From contig NW_027041823.1 of assembly GCF_033297395.1 (NCBI RefSeq), forward strand, positions 1,593,722 through 1,657,721: a DNA stretch of 64,000 bases, read 5' to 3'. This stretch comes from Canariomyces notabilis (taxonomy: Eukaryota > Ascomycota > Sordariomycetes > Sordariales > Chaetomiaceae). Shown here piece by piece: positions 1 through 11,750 of the stretch. Both the position numbers and the translations under genes were made by a program. Position 1 is the first letter of the stretch, and every line of letters starts with the position of its first letter. Under the pieces are notes generated by a model that was given only the letters and a program-made list of their open reading frames with translations, ran no database searches and was not told where the DNA came from.

Positions 1-215
1 GCAACACACTGCTGGAAAGGCGGGAAGGCGGCTGCACGAAGCAACTCATGCTGGCCGTCGCTCTGGGTCGCAGGCACATCCAGGCCAAATTGATGCAACG
101 CGGCGCGCTGGGCGGCACCGGGTTTCCTCGCTGCGGACGTGGTCGACGCCGTCGTGGTACGCGGTGCTGCTGCTGACGATATTGTCTGCTTGGTGGTGCT
201 GGCGGTCTGGGTCAT
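1..215 (-). CDS. Possible partial protein gene running off the left edge
   Basis: A frame on the minus strand starts with ATG at 215 and stays open to the window edge, about 71 codons. The first 30 residues are rich in Thr, Ser and Ala, followed by a less biased stretch ending in a Phe-Pro-Pro-Phe segment. I recognise no domain. It could be the N-terminus of a real gene whose body lies to the left. A competing frame on the same strand (stop at 46, open up to about 435) is longer but has a composition typical of chance frames in GC-rich DNA. The call rests only on openness and a reasonable start. Confidence 0.3.
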   Translation of the reverse strand, partial: MTQTASTTKQTISSAAAPRTTTASTTSAARKPGAAQRAALHQFGLDVPATQSDGQHELLRAAAFPPFQQCV

Positions 216-479
216 GAGGGAGGATGGGTCGAATCGGTCGGGTTTCCGATAGCCCGGTGCTGCGTCGGCTGGCCTTCGCGGGAAGCGGTAATCGTGCTCT
301 GTTGTTGTCGGGTTCATTGGAGTCAACGGACTCGATGCTGCGAAGGGATTCACCGTGGTCGCTGCCATTGTCGCACAATGGTGAAGCCCTCTCGGCGACG
401 TCAATCAGGCGATTCCAAATGGAAGGAAGAGTCACTCTCCCACGGGAAACGAGCGTTGGCTGCTTTGCACTTTAGGTAG

Positions 480-3400
480 TTTTGAGACTTTCCCCACGCT
501 CGGGTGACTGCACAGGCCGCTTAACGTGGTGCTTGCAGTTGCAGCCGGTCTAGGCTGGGGGGCAGTGTGGGTGCCGCCGACCTGTGTCAGCACCCGCTAT
601 TACTTGTGTGATTGCTGGAAAAAGAGGATGGAAAACGAAAATGCGGCCCGAGACCGGCTGCTTTCCGTTCAACTGCTGCTTCTCAAGAAACTTGTTGGTT
701 GAGAGAAACTCGCTAGGATGGAGAGGAAGGAGCAGCTTAATTGCTTTCAGATGATACTCTGCTCTGCAAGGAAGGAACCGTAGGTGCTGAGGTACTAGTA
801 GCGGCGAGACTCGACCCCGCTAGATAGTGCGGGTACTATTCATTACCAGGGCCGCCGCTTCCATTGTTACTGCACCAAGCGTGAGTTTGATCCCTGAGAG
901 ACAAAGAGAGCAATTGGAATTCTGAGAAGGTTGCGGTAGATACCTTACGTCGTGCAAGTTATCCCTTGGTGAGCCTGTCCGCTGGAAACTACCGCTCGTG
1001 CCTTGTGCAACTGAGCATGTATGTTTGTAGAAGACGGTTCATGTCAGTTTCTAGTTCTACCCGCAGCCGTCCTGCTCAACCTACTGTTACCGGCTCGCGG
1101 ATGGCAGATCCACGATGCCCACACTGCAGACGGAGGAATGGTGGGATGCATCCACTTGGTGCGCTTGTTGCTGCAGCGGCAACGTGGATGGGGTGGCCAG
1201 TGCTCTGAGGACGCCAGTTACACATTATGTGTGGTAATTACGAAGGTACCTACATTCAAGTTGCATGCTGGAAATACTAAGGCAACGGAAACCCATCTTG
1301 ATCTCAAAGCGTCTTATGACCCGGGACGACTCGGAGTGATCTTTCACTCAGACCATCTAGTGAACTAGCCGTTTTCCCTGTTATGTCTCGCTGAATGCAG
1401 TTGCGAATTGAGTATATACCTGCGGTAGGTCTCGAGCCACAAGACCTCCTCAGCTCGCTTCAAGTTGCTGTGCTGATCGAGCAGTTACAACTACACGGAT
1501 TTCATACTGTGCTGTAATGGATACGTAAGTACAGTCCTGTACTGTATTGCTTCGAGCTGCCCATGAGAAGGGGGTTGACGGTCTGTCGATAGTACCTTAG
1601 GTGTGTAGCATCAACCCGGTACGGAGAATTGTGCATTTAAATGACAGAGGTTATGGCTATACAACACGACAATGATTGACTATGTAAACAATACAATGGA
1701 ATACAAAGGGATGGATCTGGTGAAGCTTCAGTAAAAAATACACTGCTGGTAATATATCACCGCGAACCGGAAGCTGTGGTCGGGTGCCCTGCGTGGATCG
1801 CAATCGACCAAAGTCTTCGGTACTTAGTTCCACTGCAGCTTTGCGGCAGGCAGGAGCATGTGGGGCTCTCAACTGCGAAAGCGTAGCGAGGGCCGCTGTC
1901 TCTAGCACTATCCGTACATACACTAATAAAACGCTGAAGAGAGCAGGGACTGCGTAGCGGACGGACACGACCCCATATTTCACTTCGATCCCAGACTGGA
2001 GCGGCCCCCACGAGGCATCTGCAGACCTGGTCCCTCAGTGATACTGTGTATGACTATGGCCGAGGAAAGGAAATGCAGAGGTGATCAAGAAGCCGGGTAT
2101 CGTACCAGGGAAGCCTTTGGTTCCATCGTCAGCTCTCGAGTCTCGACCATAACCACTACCTGGCTGTAACCCATCAGCTCGATTGGCAGGTTTCATCACT
2201 TCCAGCAACCAGCTCGGGAACCATTCCGCCCATGTTCCGCATCCTACGGCAGAAGGTTAGGCAGGCTAAAGACGCTGTTGCTCGCTTTGTGTCGGCCCGA
2301 CGTGAAGCGCTCACAGACCTCGTTGGCCTGGTCTGTGGTAGGAACACCAAGCAACAACGACAGGCGGTACAGTAGCTACTGTGGTATGCTTTGGTTGGAT
2401 ACCTAGACGTGAGTTTAGCCGTGTCGCCGAGCGAGTTTTCGACTTGAGCGATCGACCCATGGCTTCAGGGCCGCACTCTGACCCCCAATCTCCCCTCGCC
2501 AGCCTCGAGCATATAAAATGTGGCATGTCATCCCGCGTGGGCATTCAGCGGCAGGCGCCGTGAGAGCAATGTCGCTGTCACCTCGGTGTGGAGGTCCGGG
2601 GACGTTTGTGCCGCGAGGCTGCTGGAGGGATTCAGCAGGGAGGTACTGTATGTATTTATCGATCCAGCCCGGCTCCAGCTGTCAGCCCATGTTGATAATT
2701 TGATGCTGCGCATGCTGAGGATTGCGACACTGAGGCGTATGTCGTGCTGTTGCGCTTGACCGGTCGTTTGCAGAAGGGCGGAGGGTTTGTTGCACCGCGC
2801 AGCAGTAAGTATATCGCCATGGACAGTTCGGGGATGTTTACCTTATTCCGTCGTGTTTAGGCAAGACATCGCTCCCGTCACCCCGCTTTCCAAGCAAGGC
2901 GGGAAGCTTTGCCTTGTCCGCTAGGCGCGCGGGCTCGTACACCATGCGCTCGCGTGGTTTGGCAACGCGGGAAGTCCATCAGTCCCTGGTTGGCCCCAAC
3001 TTGTAAGTTTGTGTGGGGTGACAGAAAATAGAAGCGCTGCTTTGCAGTATAAAATTTGTCAATAACCCGCGGCCCGACATGGCGCTGACATGGTGCAGAA
3101 AGCCTCCTAGGATCTAGATCGCGAGAGACAGCTATGCAGCCTCACAGTTGGAACGACGCCTTGCAGAGGAATGGATGTCGTCAACAAGGTCAACTACCCG
3201 GAGCAATGAAGCACTGCGTATCCACGGGACGACGACGTGCGCCCAAGACGGGGTTTTGGCAGAGTCGACGGTGGCGAGCAGAATGAACGAACAAGTACCG
3301 GGTACAAAATACAACGACAGGGTGTTGAGAGCACCTGCATGGGTGCTTGCATGGACCCCCACACCTGGGAACGAACGACATGCGAAACCGTCGAGAGCCT

Positions 3401-3589
3401 GTTACTGTGTAGAACCTGCTTATTGCGTTCGCTGATTGGCAGATTTCAAGATTTCTCACTCGCCCGGCGGGACACCCAGTCCCAAGGGCGACACGGCCTA
3501 TGTAACTCGGCGTTGTATCCCATTGACAGAGACAGGTCTCTTAGAAAGTTGCCAAAAGCGACAATTCTCAGTCGAACACATATCATGGC
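480..3589. other. Gene-poor intergenic DNA
   Basis: No supportable gene. Frames are short, lack splice-joined continuation and overlap on both strands. Base composition is near even, unlike the GC-rich exons to the right. It contains scattered TACTGTA/GTACAGT words (for example near 1,530-1,550), but no convincing repeat unit or RNA gene. Confidence 0.6.
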
Positions 3590-4147
3590 ATGGCAGATTC
3601 TAAGAACTTGAGTGGAACCGCACCAGAGCCCGAATTTGCTAGCGCTCTTGATATAGACTGGTACGCACGTGCCTGGGTCCACTTAGGCCCGGAGTTACGG
3701 GTGGGTCTACCACGGGAACCGGGATCTCTCGACCCTTTCACTTGGCAGTCGACTTTCTCGGCAAAAGCACGAATACCCTCGGAGCGCTTTGCCGGTCCCT
3801 GAAAATGGGCCATGTATGTACATACAGTACACGATGGACGGGGTCGACATGATGACGACGTCACAACGGTCGCTTGGTCTCGAGATCACGGTTTTCACCT
3901 ATTAGTCCAGCAACCAAGCATACCCGGAGAGGAAAGGACGTCGTCAATCATCGAAAAGCTCGGCCTAAAATGAGGACTACAGGCTCTGAAAGAGTTCGAG
4001 AACCTGCTTAGCGAGGGCCGCAAACGGACCCCGCACAACCACACCCGTACCGGCCACATCATCCATCCGATTGAGAGCCGGCTCTTCACCGAGGTGACAG
4101 ACAAGGCGCAACACCTCACTGGTTCTTTATGGAAGGCTTCCGGGTAG
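3590..4147 (+). pseudogene. Decayed protein-coding remnant with two in-frame TGA stops
   Basis: One frame runs 186 codons from ATG at 3590 to TAG at 4145-4147 and is interrupted only by TGA at 3800-3802 and TGA at 3971-3973. The part after 3842 reads like genuine protein: mixed charge, a stretch ending in EKLGLK just before the second stop, then a helix-like QALKEFENLLSEGRKR segment and a HIIHPIESRLFTEVTDKAQ segment. Both breaks are TGA, which C-to-T change of CGA would give; this is the kind of mutation caused by RIP or deamination in filamentous ascomycetes. I do not recognise the family. An alternative is that part of 3660-3970 is an intron, but no good donor/acceptor pair removes both stops and keeps the frame. 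Confidence 0.4.
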
Positions 4148-7123
4148 CGCATACGGAGTTAGCTAGCACAGAGCCATCGGTCTTCTGTTCCTTGTTTTCC
4201 CGATGGATCTTGTGGGCCACGGAAGATTGGGCCCAACCGCTGGTCCACTAACATTGGGTGGAAGACATTCTTCGGGTGGATTGCGGGTCTCTCTCCGTGA
4301 CGAATTTAGCCACTGCGGAGGCTAACGACGGTCTCGAAGTACTGCAGCCCTCCCTTTTTAATAAAACTACCACTATGCGGTACGTAGTAGGGTCGGATGG
4401 CTCAAAAAGTCGCAGATGGTGCGGCTCCTGCCTGCTCCACCAAATGGATTATTCGCAAATATTGATGCCCGGAATCGGCCCGCAGAGCGGCACCACGGCT
4501 CTCGAGTGAGTCGAGTCCCTCAAGTCTTGTATATGAGCGACACCAACAGCGCCAGGAGACCAATTGCTGGCGAGTAACCGCCATCCGACTTCGCTCGGAG
4601 CTGTGTCCTGGAGGGGAACATTGGAGCAGGCCCCGCTGTATCACATGCGATAACCGGAACCGTGGAACAAGGGAAACGCTTTGCTGAAGCAGGGCGGTGT
4701 ACGGAGTATGTATGGATACATACTGCCAAGCCACCGCGTGTATTGTATTGTACCGTGCGGTAGCGTACGTCACCTCAGTAATAATTATCCAGCCATTCCC
4801 GTCGCGCAAGGGTTCGAATGCTCTCCGGATATTTTGCGTGCCGTGACTGGCGCGATGAGATCTCGACCAGATGGGCAATTCTGTTGCCACTTGTGACGGA
4901 AAGACTACGAAGATCGAGCGAGGACCAGACGAACGGCGGCGACCCTGAATTCCGACCCGTCCAACCACCGTCGTCCCGTTTCTCAGCAGCACTTGGGAAA
5001 TCCTTCCGGGAGGTCGTACAAATTATCGGCGAGACGGCTCGCAAGCGTGGCCAATGAGGGCCCATATTGGACGTGGGGGTTTGACTGCCCGCCGTGAGCT
5101 TTCGAGGGTTCTTTGCGAGGTGGGGCGGGGAACGGGGGGATCATCAAACTCGTTGACATCAGCGCAGGACAATCGGTTTGTGGACTGATGACCGATCGAG
5201 AATCCTTCCGGACAAGGGGCGGTCACGGTCCGCGTTAATGGCGAACCCTGCGTCGCACCCTAACCCTCATATAAGTTTCGGGGATGATTTGATTCGGCAT
5301 GACGTCTTCATGGATTCGTTCCCAACAACAGTCGTCGAGGATCCGAGCCTTGATCGGGATTGCATGTGAAGCATTCCAAGATGGGAATTCATCAGGGGTA
5401 CCGGGAGGGCGGCGTGCTGGCCAGACAAGTGTAGGTGCCTTAATTCAACGTCAGTCCACGTGCTCAACCAGATCGCTCAAGTCGGCTGCCGCAGGAGTGA
5501 ACGCGATTCGACAACACAGCCTTGGGTTCAGATCGTCAATCTGCCCGTGTAACTGCGGGGGAAGCGTGGTTGTTTAAATAGACTCTCCAAGTATCCTAGC
5601 TACGCCCGGTTGGGGAGCTAACTGAGATCGATAAGTATCCAAAGATGGCTCATCCAGATCCGGTAGCTGAATCTGCGAGTGATAAACTGTTTTCGTCTTG
5701 GGCAAAACTCACCTCACGTCTTATTGGCTTCGATTACGTTATCGCATATCACGTCTTCGCGGCGGCCCATCACAGGACTCCGGGAACCCTGCGGGCTTTT
5801 CGACAGCTGCGCGTCAACTCGATCATAAGGGATCACTGCCCAGTTATCATTGTCGACCAACCGGTCCAGAGCAAAGATGATACCGTGCGCCGGCCAACAA
5901 ACCAAACCACATCGAAAGGAGGAAGCCTACCTATTACTTGACGGGACGATCTCTGATCTTGCTTTGTGCGTGACGACCAGCACACTATCGATCTATACAA
6001 CTATGGTTGCAACGGTTGTATTGTTATCATTTGCCCAGCGGGTGTAAGTGGTTCGTCTTGAGACTGACCACTATATACCGAGAAGACCGACAAGAGGACG
6101 GCCGAAGACGGACTCTAGATGCCTCAGCGCCGAGCCAAGGGTCAATTATTGGTGTCACCCGCCATCTTCCTATGAACAGACGGCCTCGAAAGTGGATGGT
6201 GGATGGATGGCTTCTTACGAAGACGTCAGATCCACACTCCTTCCTATCGATCATATACGGTCCTTCAGAGGGGGTTGAAGAGAGGAGCGTGACCTAGACC
6301 CGTCCTGTTCAGGCCCAAGTGAGCATGGTAATTCCGGCACTCGGGCATTCCAACCCAGGCTTCGGCTTCCCTTCAGACGGGCCCGAGTCCATCCACCCTC
6401 GCAATCACAGGCAGCACTTGATCATCCGAGCTAGGTGCAACCAAGGGGGTGATAAAGATAGCGCTCAGTTCCTAAGTCCCATGGGACGAAAGACCCGACG
6501 TCTCATACTGACTCGGAAAGCCGAAGGGCGCTCGTCAATTCTGAGTTTGACCGATTTCACTCTCCTAGTACATCACGAGCTGACTGTGTCAAACTGTTGA
6601 GCTTCCGCTACAAAACCGGCGTCAAACTGATGGACGATGGAATTGCCCCCCCCCCCCCCTTTCTCCTTTCAGTGCGCACTCCTCAACACCTCCATGCCCA
6701 CGCTCTCCACTGGCAGACTGAGCCAGTTACCGGGGATTAGGGCTAGGCAGATTGGTAAACGTTCTTTACTTCTGCTTGGGTATAGAAGCAGCACCGCGTC
6801 CACCATGACCAACCAGCACTTGTCGCGCTTGATGCTTGCGTACCCTATTCTAGGTTCACTCGGGAGCCCTAACATGATTAGGTCGATTCATCGATGGACC
6901 GCGTCGCCCGCCGGATGGAGACGCCAGTGCTGGCTACATATACTAGAAGGGGAGGCCCTCGCCGGGTGTTAGAATGGTCAACGCAGATACGAGGAGCTTG
7001 TCACCAAGTCGGACACCAATGGCGAGAAGCAACGCAACCCACTGTCCTGCCGAATCATGTTAGACCGCAAAAATCATCCCATCGGTTCTGCCCTCGCACA
7101 TACCTCTCCTCAACTAAGAACTG
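4148..7123. other. Gene-poor region with short coding-like islands
   Basis: No complete gene can be supported. Some short frames look mildly protein-like (for example 4818-5057 and 5645-5941, both plus strand), but none extends through recognisable splice sites and none has a recognisable domain. A run of 14 cytosines lies at 6646-6659. The overall impression is of old, degraded coding DNA rather than active genes. Confidence 0.45.
6646..6659. repeat. Homopolymer tract, 14 cytosines
   Basis: An uninterrupted run of 14 C sits in otherwise mixed sequence. Such runs are hard to sequence accurately, so the exact length is uncertain. Confidence 0.9.
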
Positions 7124-7282
7124 ATGAGTGCCAGAGTTGCCGAGCGGCTTGCTACCTACGCCAAGCAGTGGATGAAGATCATCGAGTCCCGAGATGATGA
7201 TGAGGTCAACAACGCCGAATTCCATTCCGAGGACCTCCTCTGGACATGGCGCCGTTCACCCAGTAGAACAAGTTTGCAGTGA
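7124..7282 (+). pseudogene. Short coding-like fragment
   Basis: A 52-codon frame starts at ATG 7124 and ends at TGA 7280-7282. Its first 40 residues are strongly protein-like: an amphipathic RVAERLATYAKQWMKIIE helix followed by an acidic stretch, then HSEDLLWTW. It is too short for a typical gene and nothing downstream continues it before the RCC1 gene. A neighbouring frame upstream (about 6985-7060, reading ELVTKSDTNGEKQRNPL) is also coding-like, so the two may be remnants of one spliced or broken gene. I do not recognise the family. Confidence 0.35.
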
Positions 7283-7542
7283 GGTTAACGGTAATACCAA
7301 TGGTCACAGAGGGGTATTGTCGACTGGATCCGGGTTTGATCACGGAGTGCGAGATTGAGAATTGATAGTGTTCGTATATGTAGAGAATGCGTCGATATAC
7401 ACCTAAAATGCAATATATATGGGGACCAACCATGCGTTATACAAAGAATCCGGCGAGAATCAGCCTGCTGTACTCTCTACTCAAGGCGAGTCATACACTT
7501 GAATGTAGAAGACAGGCGAAGGAGATGGCGGTGAACGGGCTG

Positions 7543-9238
7543 TCAGTTGCGTTCGGCGAGAGATGCCCTGGAGCGAGCTGCAAGTATTGAGAATTGCCCG
7601 CCAGCTCCCGCCCAAACAAGCGTCCTGTCTTTCAAGGCTTTACCTCCAATGGGTTGGGCAACCTGTACATCGTCTTCATGACCGAGGCCCAACTGGCCCC
7701 CTGAGTTGAACCCAGTGACATACGCCGTCCCTTCTCTTGTGACGAAAATGGTGTGGTCGGTGCCACATGCCACATGGCTGACTTGACCGAGGCCGGGAAC
7801 AAGCGTGGGACGGAGGCAGATACGTGGAGCGTTGCGCTCGTCGCGGCGGACCAAGCTGGTATCCTGAAGCTGCTCGTCTGTGAAGGCTATGCCGAGCTGC
7901 CCGCCGTCCAAGCGGCCCCAAACGAGGCATTGCCCGTCGGCCGTGACCGCCGCCGAATGATGGGCCCCGCCGGCGAGGCATACCACCTCCTTACCGCGAA
8001 GACCGGATATCTTCATGGGGAACGGCAAGACGACATCGTCGCTGCCGGCAGCCTTGGCGTATCCGGCTTCGCCAAAGCTGTTCAAGCCCCAAGCCCAAAC
8101 GTGTCCCTTTTTGTCGACTGCAAGGGAATGATACTCTCCGCAGGCGATGTATTTGATATCCCTGATGTGGATGGGATTAGGGGTCAGTGGACCAGTGGCA
8201 TGTCGACCGAAGACGTGGCGGCCCAGTTGGTTTTGTTCGCTGCAACCCCAGGACCAGATCATTCCGTGCGCATCGAGAGCTAAGGCGTGGTTGGCACCAC
8301 AGGCAACCTGGGTAATGCTGCTGAGGCCCTGATTCCGAATTGGCGTGGCTTGCTTCTCGACGGCACGCCCTTGGGCATCATAGCCAAATCTTTCCTTCCC
8401 TTCGGCATTCTTAAACGTCCCCCAACCATATACATAGCCTGCATCCGTAAGCGCAAAACTACAGCTATCACCGGCGGCGACCTGGACAAACCTCGTCCCA
8501 GGCGGGAACGAGTCAGGCGGGATGGCGGTCGGTGTGGATTCCAGAGGGTTCAGCTCCCCTTCCTCTTCGGAATCGCCATCGACATCTCGTAAACCCCCTT
8601 CCCAGGCCGTGCTTCTGCCCAGGGCGCAATTGTCATTCACACCCCAAGTGATAATCTTGTTGTCTTCTGTAAGAGCAACTGTGTGCATGCCACCGCAAAC
8701 GAGTTGGACGACACGGAAGGCAGAGGGATTGTCAGGATCGAGAAAGGGGTTCAGGCGCGGGCGAGCAGCTTCTTGGATCGCGGGACCCAGGCCTAGCTCA
8801 CCGGCGTCGCCGTTGCCGAAGACCAGAACCGACACAACTTCAGTCGGAGCTTGGTTAATGCGCGGTAGCTGCCCATCCTGTTCGCGAGGTACGAGTTTTG
8901 GCTTCTTCAACCTATGTGTTGCCTCGGATCCATCGTCTGGCTGCTTGCGCTTCGATGACCGAGGAGGCGTCCCTCCAGCAGGAGGGTTCTTGGAGTCTCC
9001 ATTGACATGGGTGTGCGGGTGGGGCTCAACTCTCGACTTTGAGGATTCTACATTCGACTGTCAGAAACGAAGGCGGCCCAAAACAGTTATGATGGAGAGA
9101 AGAAACGAGGGTCAAACTCTACGCACGGGACGTCGCGGGCGTGGTCTTTGCGTTTTCGGCACTGTCGTTCTTCTTGTGTCCTTTGCCGCGCCTCGACACG
9201 GTCGGGGCTGAAGATCCAGCCCCTTTCGTCAAAACCAT
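7543..9238 (-). CDS. rcc1: RCC1-family guanine nucleotide exchange factor for Ran
   Basis: The product carries RCC1 beta-propeller repeats and in this family loads GTP on the nuclear GTPase Ran, marking chromatin for nuclear transport and spindle assembly. Exons on the minus strand are 9238-9127 and 9047-7543, giving 538 residues. The intron (9126-9048) has donor GTGCGT, a CTGAC branch site and a TAG acceptor; the next upstream CAG acceptor would give the wrong frame. The N-terminus (1-105) is low-complexity with two basic clusters, SSKRKQP (about 68-74) and HRLKKPK (82-88), likely nuclear localisation signals. From about residue 110 the repeats show the expected pattern, for example GNGDAGELGLGP, VACGxxHxxAL and WGxxxxGQLG motifs. 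A fungal RCC1 of 500-560 residues is normal. It is divergently transcribed from the F-box gene, with 345 bases between starts. Confidence 0.93.
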
Positions 9239-9583
9239 TGAGACGGGACCTGGTGTTTTTCTAATAAGATTCCTGGTTGTAAATTCTCCCGCAGTGCATC
9301 TCTCAAGTTTTCTCTGTCATCCGCTCGGGTTGGACATCCGCGTTGGTCCGTTTCGGAACAGTGCGAAAAAGATACTGTATAATTTTGGGAATCGCGAACA
9401 AAGCCAGCAGTTTTTGGGTTGGTTGGTTCCAACTGCAAACGTCCAATTCTTCCACCAGTCCTTGCCCAGGCCCCAGACAATCCACCCAACTCAACTTACT
9501 GCTGCAAGCAGATTACTCACTCTCAGCTTTGTCCCAGATTCCCGAAAATACGCTATACGGTACTTGAGCTTGGTATCACGCAG
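9239..9583. promoter_or_regulatory. Shared divergent promoter region, rcc1 / F-box gene
   Basis: These 345 bases separate two divergent start codons. I see no sharp known operator. The segment must hold both core promoters and both 5' leaders, inferred from position only. Confidence 0.4.
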
Positions 9584-10930
9584 ATGGCATATTCATCCCT
9601 GGTCACACTTCCTCCGGAGCTGCTGAGTGAAATATGCAGTTATCTGTGTTCGCATTGTCTGCGCAGCCCCGGGAATGACAGAGACCCTTCCGAGGTCGAA
9701 TCTCACCGTGCCAGAATCGGGACAAGTGAGAAGCAGAAGGAGCAAGCGGACCTGCTCAACCTCAATCGCGTTTGCAGGGTTCTCCACGAGGTGGTGGAGC
9801 CCTTTTTATACCACCATATCCATACTTCTCAGAATCGCGACCTGTACTGCGCTATTCGGACCCTGTTGAGTCGTTTTGACTTGCGGACGAGGGTATTGGA
9901 CCTGAGGGTCGATTATGATGGCAGCAAGCCCCCAGCCCTACGACCTAGGGACGGTTTGGAGGAGCCGGTTGAACTGAGGGAGTCGGCCGACAACGGGACG
10001 TTAGTCTCACTCCTACTGAAGCTCGTCCCACGCCTGCAAACCTTCCACCTCCATGTATCCGATGCAGCACTTCCTCCAATGGACCTCTTGGGCTCAAAGT
10101 TTTCCCTGACCTCACTCAGAAGGCTAACCTTCAGCGTCTTCGAACGGGGATTTGTGCTTGATCGAATTGTGCCCGTTATACAGCTCGCACCTAACCTTGA
10201 AGTTCTGCACTGCCACGGGTGCACTCTCGTCAGCGAGTGGTTCACCGATCTGGTGGACGGGCACATACCCATTGATGATGTACCGGCCACGTCGCCTCCA
10301 CTACGGCATCTCACCGAATTGATTCTCACTGACACCCGTATGACGGCTGAGTCGTTGAGTAATTTTCTGCTCGCAGTAGGGCCGAAACTGTCCAAAGTCA
10401 GCATGCAACGACCAGAAGAGAGACCATTTGATGGAGATGATGTGGTCATGTTCGACGAGGTGGTTGCCGCCCTTCAGTCCTGGCGTAGTGGTCTCAAGGA
10501 GCTATCGTTTTGTCAGGAAGGTGTACACTGTGTTTGACCCCCCGATGCCCTCCAAAGAGTCTCCCTCTTGCGTGACTTCCACACGATCGAAACTTTACGG
10601 ACCACCGCAGTCTCCCTCGACTTCTGTGGGCAGTCAGAGCAGGCGGAGAACACCGTTGTATCCAGTATTCCGACTTCTATACGAAACCTCAGGATTTACG
10701 GGCTCAACTATAACCCCGATGATCTACGACCTCTACTCGAAGCCTATAAAAGCGGCCAGTTTCAATACCTCCGCAGGATCGAAATTGATGGCACAGACGA
10801 CCTCGAAGAACCCCTCCCATTAGCGTTCAGGCAGGAGTCTAGGGACTTGAGTGCTGCCTTTCGGTCCGCGGGACTCGAATTCATAGTTCACCCCGTACCA
10901 AAATGCTGGTGGCCATATTTAGACCCGTAA
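9584..10930 (+). CDS. F-box / leucine-rich-repeat-like protein, interrupted by one in-frame TGA
   Basis: The start is ATG 9584, chosen because the residues after it begin an F-box (LVTLPPELLSEICSYL, residues about 5-20, continuing to an LNRVCRVLHEVVEPFLYHHI block). The remainder resembles the irregular leucine-rich repeats of fungal F-box proteins, which select substrates for SCF ubiquitin ligases. The frame is open for 317 codons, meets TGA at 10535-10537, then continues in the same frame for 131 more codons with sequence that flows naturally (ALQRVSLLRDF, then further repeats). A short intron removing the stop would have to be about 37 nt, below the usual fungal minimum. Most likely this is a recent nonsense mutation (CGA or TGG to TGA) or a sequencing error. 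Full length would be 448 residues. Confidence 0.75.
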
Positions 10931-11750
10931 GGCCTTCAACATGCCGTCCGGTCAGTCCTAGCTGTGGTTCATTCTAGATGACTTCGGTGCGTTGTGATTA
11001 TACATGAGAAACCTGACCGCAGCCATGTTAAACGCTCAGTTCAAATAAGACAGGACGGAGCCTTGGTTCTAAGCTATGAAAGTGGGGGTACTGGTCGCCT
11101 CGCTGAAATCTTCTGCAGGACAACGATGATGTTGAGTGGGAAGTCTTAGACAATTAGGAACTCACAGTACACATCCTTAGGGTTTTGCATGATCATGGCT
11201 AAAGGGAGCTACGAATGCCACCTCTCTCATCCCCCACGTGGAACAAGTCTGTGTGAGGATTATAAAGGTCCCGATGGTGTGCACATCAGGTAGCATAGTC
11301 GTGCCCGAGGTTCTCCTGGCGGGGAGGCCGTTCCCGAAGACGACGTCTATTGGTAATTAGTTACGCGCGTGAGAATAGTATGCCAGTATACGCTCAAGAA
11401 TGCCACATGTTGCTAGCAAGCAAGGTGCTAATGCCATGGTATGTTGCCTCATTCCGCTCATGATACCTTTTTCAGTTTCATGTCCTTCATTATATCATCC
11501 CCATTCCATGCGACAACCCCAATGCTGGAAAAGAAAGATGGGCCAAGCAATCCCAAACTCACTTTCGCCATGCCAACTCCCCATCCCTAAAGAGAGGCAA
11601 ACCAGAAGTCCCAAAGGATCGTGATAACCAGGCTGCTGGGAGGGCTGCCTGGCCAGCATTACAAGAAGAAGAAAAGAACAAGACCTCAATCATCTCTCCT
11701 TCTTATTCCTCCCCAACCAGCCCCTTAAACCCCAAACCGCACAGACCTGC
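10931..11750. other. Intergenic region
   Basis: It lies between the 3' ends of two convergent genes. No gene or clear repeat seen; short frames here lack domains and splice continuity. Confidence 0.6.

Noticed and set aside
4808..4832. GGTTCGAATGC, resembling a tRNA B box
   Set aside because: No A box at the right distance and no acceptor or T-stem pairing.
5257..5275. CCCTAACCCT, like a fungal telomere repeat
   Set aside because: Only about one and a half units, not an array. Similar single words at 11,178 and 53,789 are also isolated.
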